A stretch of 64,000 bases of DNA from an uncultured Psychroserpens sp. (GCF_947501425.1 NZ_CANMVN010000009.1:1-64000), one strand, 5' to 3'. Positions 11,313-19,454 are shown, counted from the first letter of the stretch. Program-made: numbers and translations. The notes: generated by a model not told the origin, from the letters alone.

Positions 11313-11870
11313 TTATACTTTTTCAACTTGCATATAGCTTAATTCTAATGGTGTTTTTCTTCCGAAAATTTTAACCATTACTTCTAGCTTACGCTTTTCT
11401 TCATTTATTTTCTCGATAGTTCCATCAAATCCATTAAATGGTCCATCAATAACTTTTACGGTTTCACCAATAGTGTAAGGTATCGCCACATTTGCGTCAG
11501 CATCTACTGCGAGCTCATCAACTTTACCTAACATTCTGTTTACTTCAGATTGTCTTAATGGTACAGGGTCGCCTCCTTTAGTTTCACCTAAAAAACCAAT
11601 CACATTAGTAATTGACTTAATAATATGTGGAATTTCACCACTTAAGTTAGCTTGGATCATAATGTAACCTGGAAAATAAACACGTTCTTTATTTATTTTT
11701 TTTCCGTTACGGATCTGAATAACTTTTTCAGTTGGCACCAGAACCTGATCAACAAAATCTTCTAAACCTAATCTTGAAATTTCATTCTCGATATAGGCTT
11801 TAATCTTGTTCTCCTGACCACTTACAGCTCTAACAACGTACCATTTTTTATTTACATTAGTCTCAGACAT
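11313..11870 (-). CDS. nusG: Transcription termination/antitermination factor NusG
   Basis: A 185-residue elongation factor that binds RNA polymerase through its N-terminal NGN domain (KWYVVRAVSGQENKIKAY, about residues 9-26) and contacts Rho or ribosomal protein S10 through its C-terminal KOW domain (GETVKVIDGPFNGFDG onward). It follows secE by 18 bp in the universal secE-nusG pair. Length is usual for Bacteroidota. Confidence 0.98.
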   Translation of the reverse strand: MSETNVNKKWYVVRAVSGQENKIKAYIENEISRLGLEDFVDQVLVPTEKVIQIRNGKKINKERVYFPGYIMIQANLSGEIPHIIKSITNVIGFLGETKGGDPVPLRQSEVNRMLGKVDELAVDADANVAIPYTIGETVKVIDGPFNGFDGTIEKINEEKRKLEVMVKIFGRKTPLELSYMQVEKV

Positions 11871-11888
11871 TCTCTCAGTTATTTTTAG

Positions 11889-12080
11889 TTAAATCAAATT
11901 AAAGTAAGCCTTAATCACTTTACTAAAAACAGTATCAACTCCCCAAATAGCTAATGAAAATATGATTGAAAATACAGCTACTAAAACGGTTAAACTTTGA
12001 GCCTCAGGCCATGCTGGCCATGACACATTATTTTTCAACTCGTCAAAAGATTCTTTTATGTAATTTACTATTCCTGCCAT
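11889..12080 (-). CDS. secE: Preprotein translocase subunit SecE
   Basis: The 63-residue single-span SecE clamps SecY in the inner-membrane translocon. The amphipathic segment ESFDELKNNVSWPAWPEAQS precedes one hydrophobic span (SLTVLVAVFSIIFSLAIWGV). The start chosen is the ATG giving MAGIVNYIKE. An in-frame upstream ATG exists but lies within the tRNA-Trp gene, so it is not used. The tRNA-Trp 3' end is 15 bp upstream. Confidence 0.96.
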   Translation of the reverse strand: MAGIVNYIKESFDELKNNVSWPAWPEAQSLTVLVAVFSIIFSLAIWGVDTVFSKVIKAYFNLI

Positions 12081-12095
12081 TTGATTTTGTATTAG

Positions 12096-12168
12096 CACGG
12101 GTTGAGAGACTCGAACTCCCGACACCTGGTTTTGGAGACCAGTGCTCTACCAACTGAGCTAAACCCGT
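12096..12168 (-). tRNA. tRNA-Trp (CCA anticodon)
   Basis: A 73-nt cloverleaf: acceptor arms ACGGGTT and AACCCGT, discriminator G, T-arm with GTTCGAG, anticodon stem CTGGT/ACCAG enclosing the CCA anticodon. The 3' CCA is not encoded. It lies between tuf and secE, a common bacterial position. Confidence 0.97.
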
Positions 12169-12179
12169 AAATATAAATC

Positions 12180-12207
12180 AAGGCGTTCCGACAAATCGGA
12201 ACACCTT
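12180..12207 (-). promoter_or_regulatory. Strong hairpin between tuf and tRNA-Trp
   Basis: Positions 12180-12191 pair with 12196-12207 through 12 positions with one mismatch and a 4-nt loop. The minus-strand transcript continues with GATTTATATTT, an incomplete T tract. It may be a partial terminator after tuf or a processing site that frees the tRNA-Trp-secE part of the transcript. Confidence 0.55.
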
Positions 12208-12231
12208 AATTAATATTTATTTATTAAATAT

Positions 12232-13419
12232 TTAGTCTAAAATTTCAGTAACCTGTCCAGCACCTACTGTTCTACCACCTTCACGGATTGCGAAACGTAA
12301 ACCAACGTTCATTGCAATTGGTTGAATTAATTCAACTGTAATAGTAAGGTTATCTCCAGGCATTACCATTTCAACTCCATCAGGAAGCGCAATGTTTCCA
12401 GTTACGTCAGTTGTACGAACGTAGAACTGTGGACGGTAGTTGTTATGGAATGGAGTGTGACGTCCACCTTCTTCTTTCTTAAGGATATAAACCTCAGCTT
12501 TAAATTTAGCGTGTGGTGTTACAGATCCAGGCTTAGTGATTACCATACCTCTAGAGATTTGAGTTTTCTCAATACCTCTTAATAAGATACCAGCGTTATC
12601 ACCAGCTTCTCCTCTATCAAGGATTTGACGGAACATCTCGATACCTGTGATAGTAGATGTTAATTTTTCAGCACCCATACCAATGATCTCAACAGGATCA
12701 CCTGTATTAGCAACACCTGTTTCGATACGACCTGTAGCAACAGTTCCACGACCAGTAATTGAGAATACATCTTCAATTGGCATTAGGAATGGCTTATCCA
12801 TATCACGTACTGGCTCTTCGATCCAGTTATCAACAGCTTCCATTAATTCCATTACAGTATCTACCCATTTTTGCTCACCGTTAAGTGCACCTAAAGCAGA
12901 ACCTGCAATTACAGGACCATTATCACCATCATACTCATAGAAAGATAAAAGATCTCTGATCTCCATCTCTACTAATTCTAATAACTCATCATCATCAACC
13001 ATATCCACTTTATTCATGAATACAACGATACGTGGAATACCTACCTGACGTCCTAAAAGGATGTGCTCACGAGTTTGTGGCATTGGACCATCTGTAGCAG
13101 CTACAACTAAAATAGCACCATCCATTTGAGCAGCACCAGTAACCATGTTCTTTACGTAATCGGCGTGACCTGGACAGTCAACGTGTGCGTAATGACGATT
13201 AGATGTTTGATACTCTACGTGTGATGTATTAATAGTGATACCTCTTTCTTTTTCTTCAGGAGCGTTATCGATAGTATCGAAATCTCTCGCTTCAGATAAA
13301 CCTGCATCAGCTAATACTTTAGTAATAGCAGCAGTTAAAGTTGTTTTACCGTGATCTACGTGTCCAATTGTACCTATATTAAGGTGTGGTTTTGAACGAT
13401 CGAAAGTTGCCTTTGCCAT
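12232..13419 (-). CDS. tuf: Elongation factor Tu
   Basis: The 395-residue GTPase delivers aminoacyl-tRNA to the ribosomal A site. The P loop GHVDHGKT is at residues 19-26, followed by the DCPGH switch motif and the NKVD guanine-specificity motif; domains 2 and 3 are complete through the C terminus VTEILD. It lies after four tRNA genes and before tRNA-Trp, matching the tufB arrangement of proteobacteria. It is the only tuf copy in this window. The leader has no Shine-Dalgarno sequence, as is usual in this phylum. Confidence 0.99.
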   Translation of the reverse strand: MAKATFDRSKPHLNIGTIGHVDHGKTTLTAAITKVLADAGLSEARDFDTIDNAPEEKERGITINTSHVEYQTSNRHYAHVDCPGHADYVKNMVTGAAQMDGAILVVAATDGPMPQTREHILLGRQVGIPRIVVFMNKVDMVDDDELLELVEMEIRDLLSFYEYDGDNGPVIAGSALGALNGEQKWVDTVMELMEAVDNWIEEPVRDMDKPFLMPIEDVFSITGRGTVATGRIETGVANTGDPVEIIGMGAEKLTSTITGIEMFRQILDRGEAGDNAGILLRGIEKTQISRGMVITKPGSVTPHAKFKAEVYILKKEEGGRHTPFHNNYRPQFYVRTTDVTGNIALPDGVEMVMPGDNLTITVELIQPIAMNVGLRFAIREGGRTVGAGQVTEILD

Positions 13420-13479
13420 GTTTAATTTATTTAATCTTATTTATATTAGTGTTCAATTTTAATTTTTAATCCGAAAAAG

Positions 13480-13551
13480 AGCCAATGACGAGATTTGAAC
13501 TCGTGACCTCTTCCTTACCAAGGAAACGCTCTACCCCTGAGCTACACCGGC
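13480..13551 (-). tRNA. tRNA-Thr (GGT anticodon)
   Basis: A 72-nt cloverleaf with acceptor arms GCCGGTG and CATTGGC (two G-T pairs), discriminator T, T-arm GTTCAAATC, and anticodon stem TTCCT/AGGAA around GGT. No encoded CCA. It is the tRNA gene nearest to tuf. Confidence 0.96.
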
Positions 13552-13586
13552 GTAAAGTGTTTACTTCCTCATTTAAACTAAATGAG

Positions 13587-13606
13587 ATTCCTGCCTTCGC
13601 AGGAAT
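13587..13606. repeat. 8-bp hairpin element between tRNA genes
   Basis: ATTCCTGC and GCAGGAAT form a perfect 8-bp stem around CTTC, in the gap between tRNA-Gly and tRNA-Thr. This palindrome type is familiar from flavobacterial intergenic repeats; copy number in this genome cannot be seen here. It could also help to separate the tRNA precursors. Confidence 0.6.
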
Positions 13607-13611
13607 TTTAG

Positions 13612-13684
13612 AGCGAGAGACCGGGTTCGAACCGGCGACATTCAGCTTGGAAGGCTGACGCTCTACCAACTGAGCTACTCTCGC
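13612..13684 (-). tRNA. tRNA-Gly (TCC anticodon)
   Basis: A 73-nt cloverleaf: acceptor arms GCGAGAG and CTCTCGC, discriminator T, T-arm GTTCGAACC, anticodon stem TCAGC/GCTGA with loop CTTCCAA. The 3' CCA is not encoded. Confidence 0.96.
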
Positions 13685-13762
13685 ATTTTATAACTGTTTT
13701 ACCAGTTAAGGGTTTCATTATTTCAAAGCACTATTTAGAATCAAGCTTACTAAATAGAATTT

Positions 13763-13869
13763 GGATTAACTCGCTTTGCTCGTTGATCCTTTTCAAAATT
13801 TAGACACATTCTTAAAAATGAACTCTTAACTTTTGTTTTTAAGGATTAACTCGCTTTGCTCGCTGATCC
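13763..13869. repeat. Two 27-bp copies of an imperfect palindrome in the tRNA spacer
   Basis: Copies at 13763-13789 and 13843-13869 begin GGATTAACTCGCTTTGCTCG and end TGATCC, differing at one base. Each copy folds on itself imperfectly. They fill the 265-bp spacer between tRNA-Tyr and tRNA-Gly, which holds no gene. They look like members of a dispersed intergenic repeat family. Confidence 0.7.
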
Positions 13870-13949
13870 GCGAAGGTAAACCTTCACTTGAAAATTTTAA
13901 ATACTATTTTGAAAAGCAAGCTTTTGACAATAGCTTATTAAAATTTTTG

Positions 13950-14031
<82 letters not shown>

Positions 14032-14085
14032 AATTTTAAAGAACTTTTGCTAAAATTTACCTGAGTAAGTTTTAGACTTTTTTAG

Positions 14086-14159
14086 AGCCGATGGAGGGAC
14101 TCGAACCCACGACCTGCTGATTACAAATCAGCTGCTCTAGCCAGCTGAGCTACATCGGC
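14086..14159 (-). tRNA. tRNA-Thr (TGT anticodon)
   Basis: A 74-nt cloverleaf: acceptor arms GCCGATG and CATCGGC, discriminator T, anticodon stem GCTGA/TCAGC around TGT, T-arm GTTCGAGTC. It is the first gene of the tRNA-tuf transcript, about 45 nt after the predicted transcription start. Confidence 0.96.
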
Positions 14160-14180
14160 TTTTCTATAACTTTTTTGCTA

Positions 14181-14210
14181 TAAAAAAAGCCCGCTATTTC
14201 TAACGGACTG
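14181..14210 (-). terminator. Terminator of xerC-hpf, overlapping the start of the tRNA-tuf transcript
   Basis: On the minus strand AGTCCGT and GCGGGCT pair (two G-T pairs) and are followed by seven T. It closes the xerC-hpf unit. The tRNA-tuf promoter lies directly upstream, so that transcript would start inside the first arm and not re-form the full stem. Confidence 0.75.
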
Positions 14211-14240
14211 CAAATGTAAAGATTTATTTATTTATTCAAA
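14211..14240 (-). promoter_or_regulatory. Promoter of the tRNA-tuf-secE operon
   Basis: The minus strand has TTTG at 14240-14237, an 18-bp spacer, and TACATTTG at 14218-14211. This matches the Bacteroidota sigma-A consensus (TTG, then TAnnTTTG). Expected start is near 14205. Confidence 0.75.
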
Positions 14241-14260
14241 ACATTTTTTGAAAAATTTTA

Positions 14261-14563
14261 TTAGATATGTGCTCTTAATTTTTGTTTTCTCTTTTTTAGT
14301 TGCCTTTCTAACGACGAAACTGCAATATCTGTCCCTTCTTCAAACGTTTTACATTGTTTTTTTACAATAAAACTATCTCCTGGTACTTTAACTCTTGCTT
14401 CAAAGATTTTATTTTCCTTATCGCTAGTGTTCTCCACTTTCAGATAGACATCAGCTTGTATGACTTTATCATAAAACATTTCTAACTTATCCATTCGCTT
14501 TTGGATAAAATCAATTAACTTTCTGTCTGCATTAAAATTTACAGATTGAGTGTTTACCTTCAT
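14261..14563 (-). CDS. hpf: Ribosome hibernation-promoting factor, short HPF/RaiA type
   Basis: A 100-residue protein of the S30AE family that binds the 30S decoding region and helps to inactivate ribosomes in slow growth. The beta-alpha-beta core is visible from MKVNTQSVNFNADRKLIDFI to the basic C terminus RQLKKRKQKLRA. It lacks the C-terminal dimerisation domain of long HPF. It lies 27 bp after xerC, with a terminator behind it, so both are on one transcript; this pairing is common in Bacteroidota. Confidence 0.92.
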   Translation of the reverse strand: MKVNTQSVNFNADRKLIDFIQKRMDKLEMFYDKVIQADVYLKVENTSDKENKIFEARVKVPGDSFIVKKQCKTFEEGTDIAVSSLERQLKKRKQKLRAHI

Positions 14564-14590
14564 AATCGTTCTTTTATTGGTTATACAATA

Positions 14591-15481
14591 TTACTTTTTA
14601 CTTCTTGGATGTGCATTTGAATACACTTTCTTTAATTCAGCTATACTATTATGTGTATAGACTTGGGTTGCTGCTAAACTTGAATGACCAAGAAGTTCTT
14701 TTACAGCATTTAGGTTTGCACCTTGATTAAGTAAATGAGTTGCAAATGAGTGCCTTAATATATGCGGACTCCTTTTTACTTTGGCAGATACCTTACTAAA
14801 GTAATCATTTATAATTCTGTAAACAAGAGTTTCATAAATTTTAACCCCTTTTTTTGTTAAAAAAAGATACTCATGGTCTGTAATTGTTTCTAATCTATTT
14901 CGTTCTATTATATAGTCTTTTATAGTACCTACAACAGTGTCAATTAATGGGATATATCTTTCCTTATTTCTTTTACCTAACACCTTTAAGGTTTTATTAG
15001 ATAGATCTACATCATTAAGTTTTAATTGCACCAACTCTATACGCCGTATTCCTGTGGCATAGAATAATTCTATAATGAGTCTGTTACGCAAACCTTCAAA
15101 GTCTTTTAGAGTATTGAGTTCTTCTAAGACAGTTTTCATTTCAGATTCGGAAAATGGTACCTGCACTTTCTTATTTACTTTTAAAGCTTTATGTTTATTC
15201 AATGGATTGACTTCAATGTCCTTAACTTTTAAAAGGAATTTATAGTAAGTGTTTAATGAGGATACTTTCCTATTAATACTGCGATTTGTAATACCGCTTT
15301 CAACCAATGACACAATCCAACTTCGGATTTGCTGATAATTAACATCGTTAATAGTTTTAGTCTCAAATTCTGAAACCACAAATCTTTGAAATTCTTCAAG
15401 ATCATTAAGATATGCCTTGAGCGTTAACTCTGAATAGTTTTTTTCTAACAATAAATAATCTGAAAATGCTTTAAAAGCCAT
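14591..15481 (-). CDS. xerC: Tyrosine recombinase XerC
   Basis: A 296-residue site-specific recombinase that, with a XerD partner, would resolve chromosome dimers at dif. The N-terminal SAM-like core-binding domain spans about residues 1-85 and the catalytic domain about 110-290. The catalytic set is complete: Arg146, Lys170, His240, Arg243, His266 and the nucleophile Tyr275 in TQVYTH. The neighbours and length fit housekeeping XerC rather than an integron or phage integrase. hpf follows on the same transcript. It is separated from rpsU by a strong terminator. Confidence 0.93.
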   Translation of the reverse strand: MAFKAFSDYLLLEKNYSELTLKAYLNDLEEFQRFVVSEFETKTINDVNYQQIRSWIVSLVESGITNRSINRKVSSLNTYYKFLLKVKDIEVNPLNKHKALKVNKKVQVPFSESEMKTVLEELNTLKDFEGLRNRLIIELFYATGIRRIELVQLKLNDVDLSNKTLKVLGKRNKERYIPLIDTVVGTIKDYIIERNRLETITDHEYLFLTKKGVKIYETLVYRIINDYFSKVSAKVKRSPHILRHSFATHLLNQGANLNAVKELLGHSSLAATQVYTHNSIAELKKVYSNAHPRSKK

Positions 15482-15544
15482 AGGGATATTTTTATCAAAG
15501 CGTAATTTAAATGTACAACCTTTTATTCACATTTGAGGTATTGG

Positions 15545-15576
15545 CAAAAAAAATCCCGCTTTAAAAAAAGCGGGAT
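15545..15576 (-). terminator. Intrinsic terminator of rpsU
   Basis: ATCCCGCTTT (15553-15562) pairs with AAAGCGGGAT (15567-15576) around 4 nt, and the minus-strand transcript then reads about eight T. It ends the monocistronic rpsU transcript. Confidence 0.88.
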
Positions 15577-15596
15577 ACTATTTATAAGAGCAATAC

Positions 15597-15791
15597 TTAT
15601 ACTGCTTCCTGATCTCTTAGACCTTGTACATATTGAGCCTTTTGAATTTGTGCTCTACGTGCTATCGAAGGTTTAGTAAATTGCTTACGTTCTTGCAACT
15701 GATTTTTAATCGTTGTCTTCACAAACTTACGCTTGTAACGCTTTAACGCTCTATCTATATTTTCTCCTTCTTTTACTGGAATTATTAACAT
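15597..15791 (-). CDS. rpsU: 30S ribosomal protein S21
   Basis: A 64-residue basic protein beginning MLIIPVKEGENIDRALKRYK, typical of bS21. In Bacteroidota ribosomes bS21, bS6 and bS18 hold the 16S anti-Shine-Dalgarno tail, which explains why most genes of the phylum lack Shine-Dalgarno sites. Unlike its neighbours this gene has a strong one, consistent with the published view that ribosomes lacking bS21 translate rpsU preferentially. It has its own promoter and terminator and is monocistronic. Confidence 0.98.
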   Translation of the reverse strand: MLIIPVKEGENIDRALKRYKRKFVKTTIKNQLQERKQFTKPSIARRAQIQKAQYVQGLRDQEAV

Positions 15792-15798
15792 AGTTCTT

Positions 15799-15806
15799 AA
15801 CCTCCT
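15799..15806 (-). promoter_or_regulatory. Strong Shine-Dalgarno sequence of rpsU
   Basis: AGGAGGT on the minus strand lies about 8 nt before the rpsU ATG, inside the longer purine run GAGAGGAGGT. It is the best Shine-Dalgarno I could find in the window; flanking genes have A/T-rich leaders. It probably serves as the sensor for autogenous control by bS21. Confidence 0.85.
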
Positions 15807-15829
15807 CTCTTTTAGATTTTTTAAGGCTG

Positions 15830-15859
15830 CAAATATAGAAACTAATTTAAAATGTCCAA
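15830..15859 (-). promoter_or_regulatory. Promoter of rpsU
   Basis: The minus strand has TTG at 15859-15857, a 19-bp spacer and TATATTTG at 15837-15830, a full match to the Bacteroidota consensus. It gives a leader of roughly 35 nt that contains the Shine-Dalgarno site. Confidence 0.8.
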
Positions 15860-15883
15860 TTCTTTTTTTTTAAATAATTTGAT

Positions 15884-17311
15884 CTAGTCTTTGAAGAGTG
15901 ATGCTCGTGTACTTAAATCTTCTATTAATTTTTCATCTTCTTCACTTTCTAAAAGGATATTATAGTTTTTCCAGAACGCTTTATTATATGGTTTAGGAGA
16001 AAAAATATCCATATCCCATTTATCTTGAAGTGCTGTTTTGATGATCTCTTTATCTAGTATAATTTCTGAAAAGAGAATTTCCTGAACTGTGTAATAAAAA
16101 CGTTCCTCTTTATTATAACGTTCTTTTTCTTTATCACTTATTTTTTCATCTGCTTTAAAACCTACATTAACCAATTTTGGTGTTTCATAATAAATATAAT
16201 TGGGATACATTTTATCTTCATACTCCATGTAGGTGATGATCAATTTGTGATTGACTTGCGTATCAAACAATCGTTTACTCCTGTCTTTTTGCGCAGCTGA
16301 TGCAGCAACAAGTTCATATTCAATTTTCTTAATAGCGTAGTTATCGTAGTATATGTAAAGCCATCCGTTGGCAACAAAGCCTTCGTTATAAATACCTTTG
16401 GTACCCAGACCTACAAAATCTGTACTTTCTGAAATTTTAATTTTATAGATCTTTCGGTCATTATCTACTAAAATAGTATCTAATTCAAACTGATGTTTTT
16501 CTAAAATATCGTCGCCAAACAATGCCTTGGCATCATTTGAATTTCTTAGCAAATTTAGTTTCCCTTGAAAAATATTCTGAAGGCCATTAACTCTATTATC
16601 ATTCCATTTAATAGCATCAACCAATTGAGAGGTTTTAACCTGACTTCTTTTAATATCTTTAGTTTTTAAACGACGACTTCTGGTGGTTTGATTTTTGTAG
16701 GACACATATGAAAAGATACTATCTACATCTCTAAGATCATAGCTCTTTCGCATTTGATCAACATTGATTTTTAAATGATCTTTACTTTCTGAACCGTAAC
16801 CAGAATCATAAACTGTAATCGCACTTTCAATGAGCCATTTAAATTCAACTTTGTTACGCTCCTTATGTCTTAAAAATCCTTTTTGAATATATGCTGAATC
16901 AGGCAAATTGGTCTCAAGCTTTTCGATAGCTTTTAACACAATATCATTTCCTGTTTTTGGTCGTGTCTCTGCAATAAGAACAATCTCATCCAGAGAGGCT
17001 ACATCTTCCTCAAGATAAATTTCAGCAGCATTATCAAACTCATTCACTGGAACTTTAAAACTCTTGTAACCTATAGATGATATAATCAATGTGTCTTTAG
17101 TGAATTCTTCGGGTACTTGAAGCACAAATTTTCCGTCAGCATTACTCACTGTACCAATTGTAGTATTCTTGACATAGATACTAGCACTTTCAATTGGCAT
17201 CAACGTGGCAAAATCAATGATCTTGTTTTTCACTTCAGTTTGTGAATATCCAAAATATCCTGAGAGAATTAGGATTGCAATGACATATTGCTTTACATAT
17301 TTAATGACCAT
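15884..17311 (-). CDS. Carboxypeptidase-like regulatory domain protein
   Basis: A 475-residue predicted secreted or outer-membrane-associated protein. An N-terminal hydrophobic segment ends in YFGYSQ, a likely signal peptide. A CarboxypepD_reg-like beta-sandwich follows at about residues 25-100, with VSNADGKFVLQVP and IISSIGYKSF, the domain also found at the N terminus of TonB-dependent receptors. The remaining 370 residues resemble similar Bacteroidota proteins but have no assigned function; no catalytic motif is evident. It stands between rpsU and an acyl-CoA dehydrogenase in the same orientation, with a 62-bp gap to the latter. Function unknown. Confidence 0.75.
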   Translation of the reverse strand: MVIKYVKQYVIAILILSGYFGYSQTEVKNKIIDFATLMPIESASIYVKNTTIGTVSNADGKFVLQVPEEFTKDTLIISSIGYKSFKVPVNEFDNAAEIYLEEDVASLDEIVLIAETRPKTGNDIVLKAIEKLETNLPDSAYIQKGFLRHKERNKVEFKWLIESAITVYDSGYGSESKDHLKINVDQMRKSYDLRDVDSIFSYVSYKNQTTRSRRLKTKDIKRSQVKTSQLVDAIKWNDNRVNGLQNIFQGKLNLLRNSNDAKALFGDDILEKHQFELDTILVDNDRKIYKIKISESTDFVGLGTKGIYNEGFVANGWLYIYYDNYAIKKIEYELVAASAAQKDRSKRLFDTQVNHKLIITYMEYEDKMYPNYIYYETPKLVNVGFKADEKISDKEKERYNKEERFYYTVQEILFSEIILDKEIIKTALQDKWDMDIFSPKPYNKAFWKNYNILLESEEDEKLIEDLSTRASLFKD

Positions 17312-17373
17312 ACTAAGTGTTCTTTTTTTTAGTAACTGGAACAGTTTGGTGTTTTTACATTTCCGAAGAAAAA

Positions 17374-18564
17374 TTAGGTTGCTGGCTTGTAATCTTTATC
17401 ATCAATTACCATCTTAGCAATTATTTCTCTAAGTATCTCTGAAGTACCTCCACCAATTGGACCTAGTCTACTATCGCGTAATAATCTTGCTAATGGATAC
17501 TCTTCCATATAACCATAGCCTCCCAAAAATTGCAAGCACTGGTAAATGACATCATCTGCCATTTTAGTCGATCTTAATTTAGAGATTGTAGCCTCTTTAA
17601 CCACATACTCTCCTTTATCTAAACGACTCGCTATTGCGTAGTTAAATTCTTTACACATCAACATATCTGCGTAGGAATCGGCAAAGGCATGACGTAACGC
17701 CTGAAATTTATCTATTGATCTTCCAAAAGCTTGTCTTTCGCTCATGTATTGTTTTGCATAATCGAGTGCATATTCTGCTCTGGCATGTGCATTGATTCCC
17801 ATAATCAAACGTTCTAAAGCAAAATGCTGCATGATATATGAAAACCCTTTATTCTCTTCGCCCATTAAGTTTGATTCAGGAATGGTAACATTATCAAAGG
17901 CAATCTCTCCTGTATCAGAAGCTCTCCAACCTAACTTATCTAATTTAGTAGCAGACACTCCAGATGTATCTCTATCTATGATAAAAATACTAATGCCTTT
18001 ATTTCCGAGTTCAGGATTTGTTTTAGCTGCAACAACCAGATAGTCGCTATAGACTCCATTTGTAATAAATGTTTTTGAGCCATTGATTACGTATGAATCG
18101 CCTTTTTTAACAGCAGTAGTTCTCATACCTGCAACATCACTTCCTCCAAAAGGTTCAGTTATACAAAGACAACCAATTTTATCTCCAGTGATACTTGGCG
18201 TAAGATATTTTTCTTTAATGGCATGGTCTCCTTCTTTGTTGACATGTGTCATAGCAAGGTAGGCATGCGCCCAAATAGCAGCTGCAAATCCGCCAGAATC
18301 TATTTTTTGAAGTTCTTCGAGAAGAATAACTGTGTAGAACAGATCGAGATCCATTCCACCATAAGCTTCAGGATATGCTAATCCGAAGAATCCCATTTCT
18401 CCAAATTTCTTCCAAATGAAACGTTCTATATTTCCAGTTTCTTCCCATTTATCAATGTGAGGAACAACTTCTTTTTGTAAAAAATCTTTTAAACTTTGTC
18501 TAAATAAATCATGTTCTTCTGTGAAGTACATACTGTTGCTCATAGCTTGTTTTTTTGTCATCAT
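17374..18564 (-). CDS. Acyl-CoA dehydrogenase family protein
   Basis: A 396-residue flavoprotein of fatty-acid or amino-acid acyl-CoA oxidation. The FAD/substrate signature CLCITEPFGGSDVAGM lies in the middle and the C-terminal signature GGYGYMEEYPLARLLRDSRL near the end. The usual C-terminal catalytic Glu position reads GGGTSEI, while helix G has ALERLIMGI, the arrangement of isovaleryl- and long-chain-type enzymes where Glu comes from that helix. Start and upstream stop overlap as TAATG, implying coupling to the HhH gene. A second ATG follows immediately, and MSNSMYF is an alternative start. Confidence 0.9.
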   Translation of the reverse strand: MMTKKQAMSNSMYFTEEHDLFRQSLKDFLQKEVVPHIDKWEETGNIERFIWKKFGEMGFFGLAYPEAYGGMDLDLFYTVILLEELQKIDSGGFAAAIWAHAYLAMTHVNKEGDHAIKEKYLTPSITGDKIGCLCITEPFGGSDVAGMRTTAVKKGDSYVINGSKTFITNGVYSDYLVVAAKTNPELGNKGISIFIIDRDTSGVSATKLDKLGWRASDTGEIAFDNVTIPESNLMGEENKGFSYIMQHFALERLIMGINAHARAEYALDYAKQYMSERQAFGRSIDKFQALRHAFADSYADMLMCKEFNYAIASRLDKGEYVVKEATISKLRSTKMADDVIYQCLQFLGGYGYMEEYPLARLLRDSRLGPIGGGTSEILREIIAKMVIDDKDYKPAT

Positions 18565-19445
18565 TAATCGAATGACAAATATAACTTAATTATCACACTT
18601 TTTTTAACAGGGAAATCTTTAACTTTTGTTAATTCTTCAAACGTCTTGAATCCTTCTCTAAGTGTGCGTTCTTCTATGATGTTGTGTGCAATCTCGTAAT
18701 CGATATACTTAACAGTTACCAGTTCATCAATGCTAGCAGTATTGACATTAATCTTTGTAATTGGCTGAGCAGTTTTTACAGTAAACTCATTTAATACTCG
18801 TTCAATAACTTCAGGTGAAAGCCCATAGACCTCATGCAATTGCTCATTGGCAATAAAACCTCCAGATCTATTCCTGTACTTTACAATTCGATCTGACAGA
18901 GCTTCCCCTATACCATTAACACGTTTTAACTGAGAAGCAGTAGCTGTATTAAGATCTATCTTTTGAGCAAAGGTTTTTGGCTTTGAGGTCAACTTATAAT
19001 TGCTATTATAATTTCTTTTAAGTTTAGGGTTTGTCACCCAATCTGGGAACTTAAAATAAGGTGACAATTGAGCAAGTAGTGTATCTGACACTTTGGTGAC
19101 TTTTTGAAACTCTTTTGCTGAATTCACCCATTTATTTGTTTTTCTAAATGCATGAAGTCGGTCAATTTCTTCATTAGACATACCCAATGTATACCCTTTG
19201 TAATCGGTAATATAATTTGGATTAAAAGGATAAATCTTATACTGCTTTTCCTGGAGTTTAAGTTGTCTTAAAGAATCAACTTCAGTTTCAAATTTTGCTA
19301 ATAACTGTTGATCAATTTTATAATCTTCCGAAGTAAAATCAACAAAAAAATAAACACACTGTAACGAAATTATGAGGAGTAACAATACAAAAATCCCACT
19401 TCGTTGCTGTTTTGTATACATGAAGTGGGATTTAAAATGTTTCAT
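18564..19445 (-). CDS. Helix-hairpin-helix membrane-anchored protein (ComEA-like)
   Basis: A 293-residue protein with one N-terminal membrane span (SGIFVLLLLIISLQCVYFF) and two or three HhH repeats. The clearest are KIDLNTATASQLKRVNGIGE and KINVNTASIDELVTVKYID; a weaker one is near residue 90. HhH domains of this kind bind DNA without sequence preference, and ComEA uses them in DNA uptake, but no competence genes are nearby. The stop overlaps the acyl-CoA dehydrogenase start by one base, so the two are co-translated. It is 9 bp after the AGCS symporter gene. Role uncertain. Confidence 0.8.
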   Translation of the reverse strand: MKHFKSHFMYTKQQRSGIFVLLLLIISLQCVYFFVDFTSEDYKIDQQLLAKFETEVDSLRQLKLQEKQYKIYPFNPNYITDYKGYTLGMSNEEIDRLHAFRKTNKWVNSAKEFQKVTKVSDTLLAQLSPYFKFPDWVTNPKLKRNYNSNYKLTSKPKTFAQKIDLNTATASQLKRVNGIGEALSDRIVKYRNRSGGFIANEQLHEVYGLSPEVIERVLNEFTVKTAQPITKINVNTASIDELVTVKYIDYEIAHNIIEERTLREGFKTFEELTKVKDFPVKKSVIIKLYLSFD

Positions 19446-19454
19446 AATATGTAT

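Noticed and set aside
12081-12125. Upstream start of SecE adding 15 residues
   Set aside because: That ATG and much of the extension lie inside or against the tRNA-Trp gene; the standard SecE begins at MAGIVNYI.
11966-12157. Open frame on the plus strand opposite secE and tRNA-Trp
   Set aside because: It is antisense to secE and ends in tRNA complement sequence.
13466-13669. Open frame across tRNA-Thr and tRNA-Gly (minus strand)
   Set aside because: It reads through two tRNA genes; the apparent protein is a tRNA translation artefact.
14591-15481. Tyrosine recombinase as sign of an integrative element
   Set aside because: It is a normal XerC paired with hpf, with no att repeats, cargo or phage genes around it, although tRNA genes are near.
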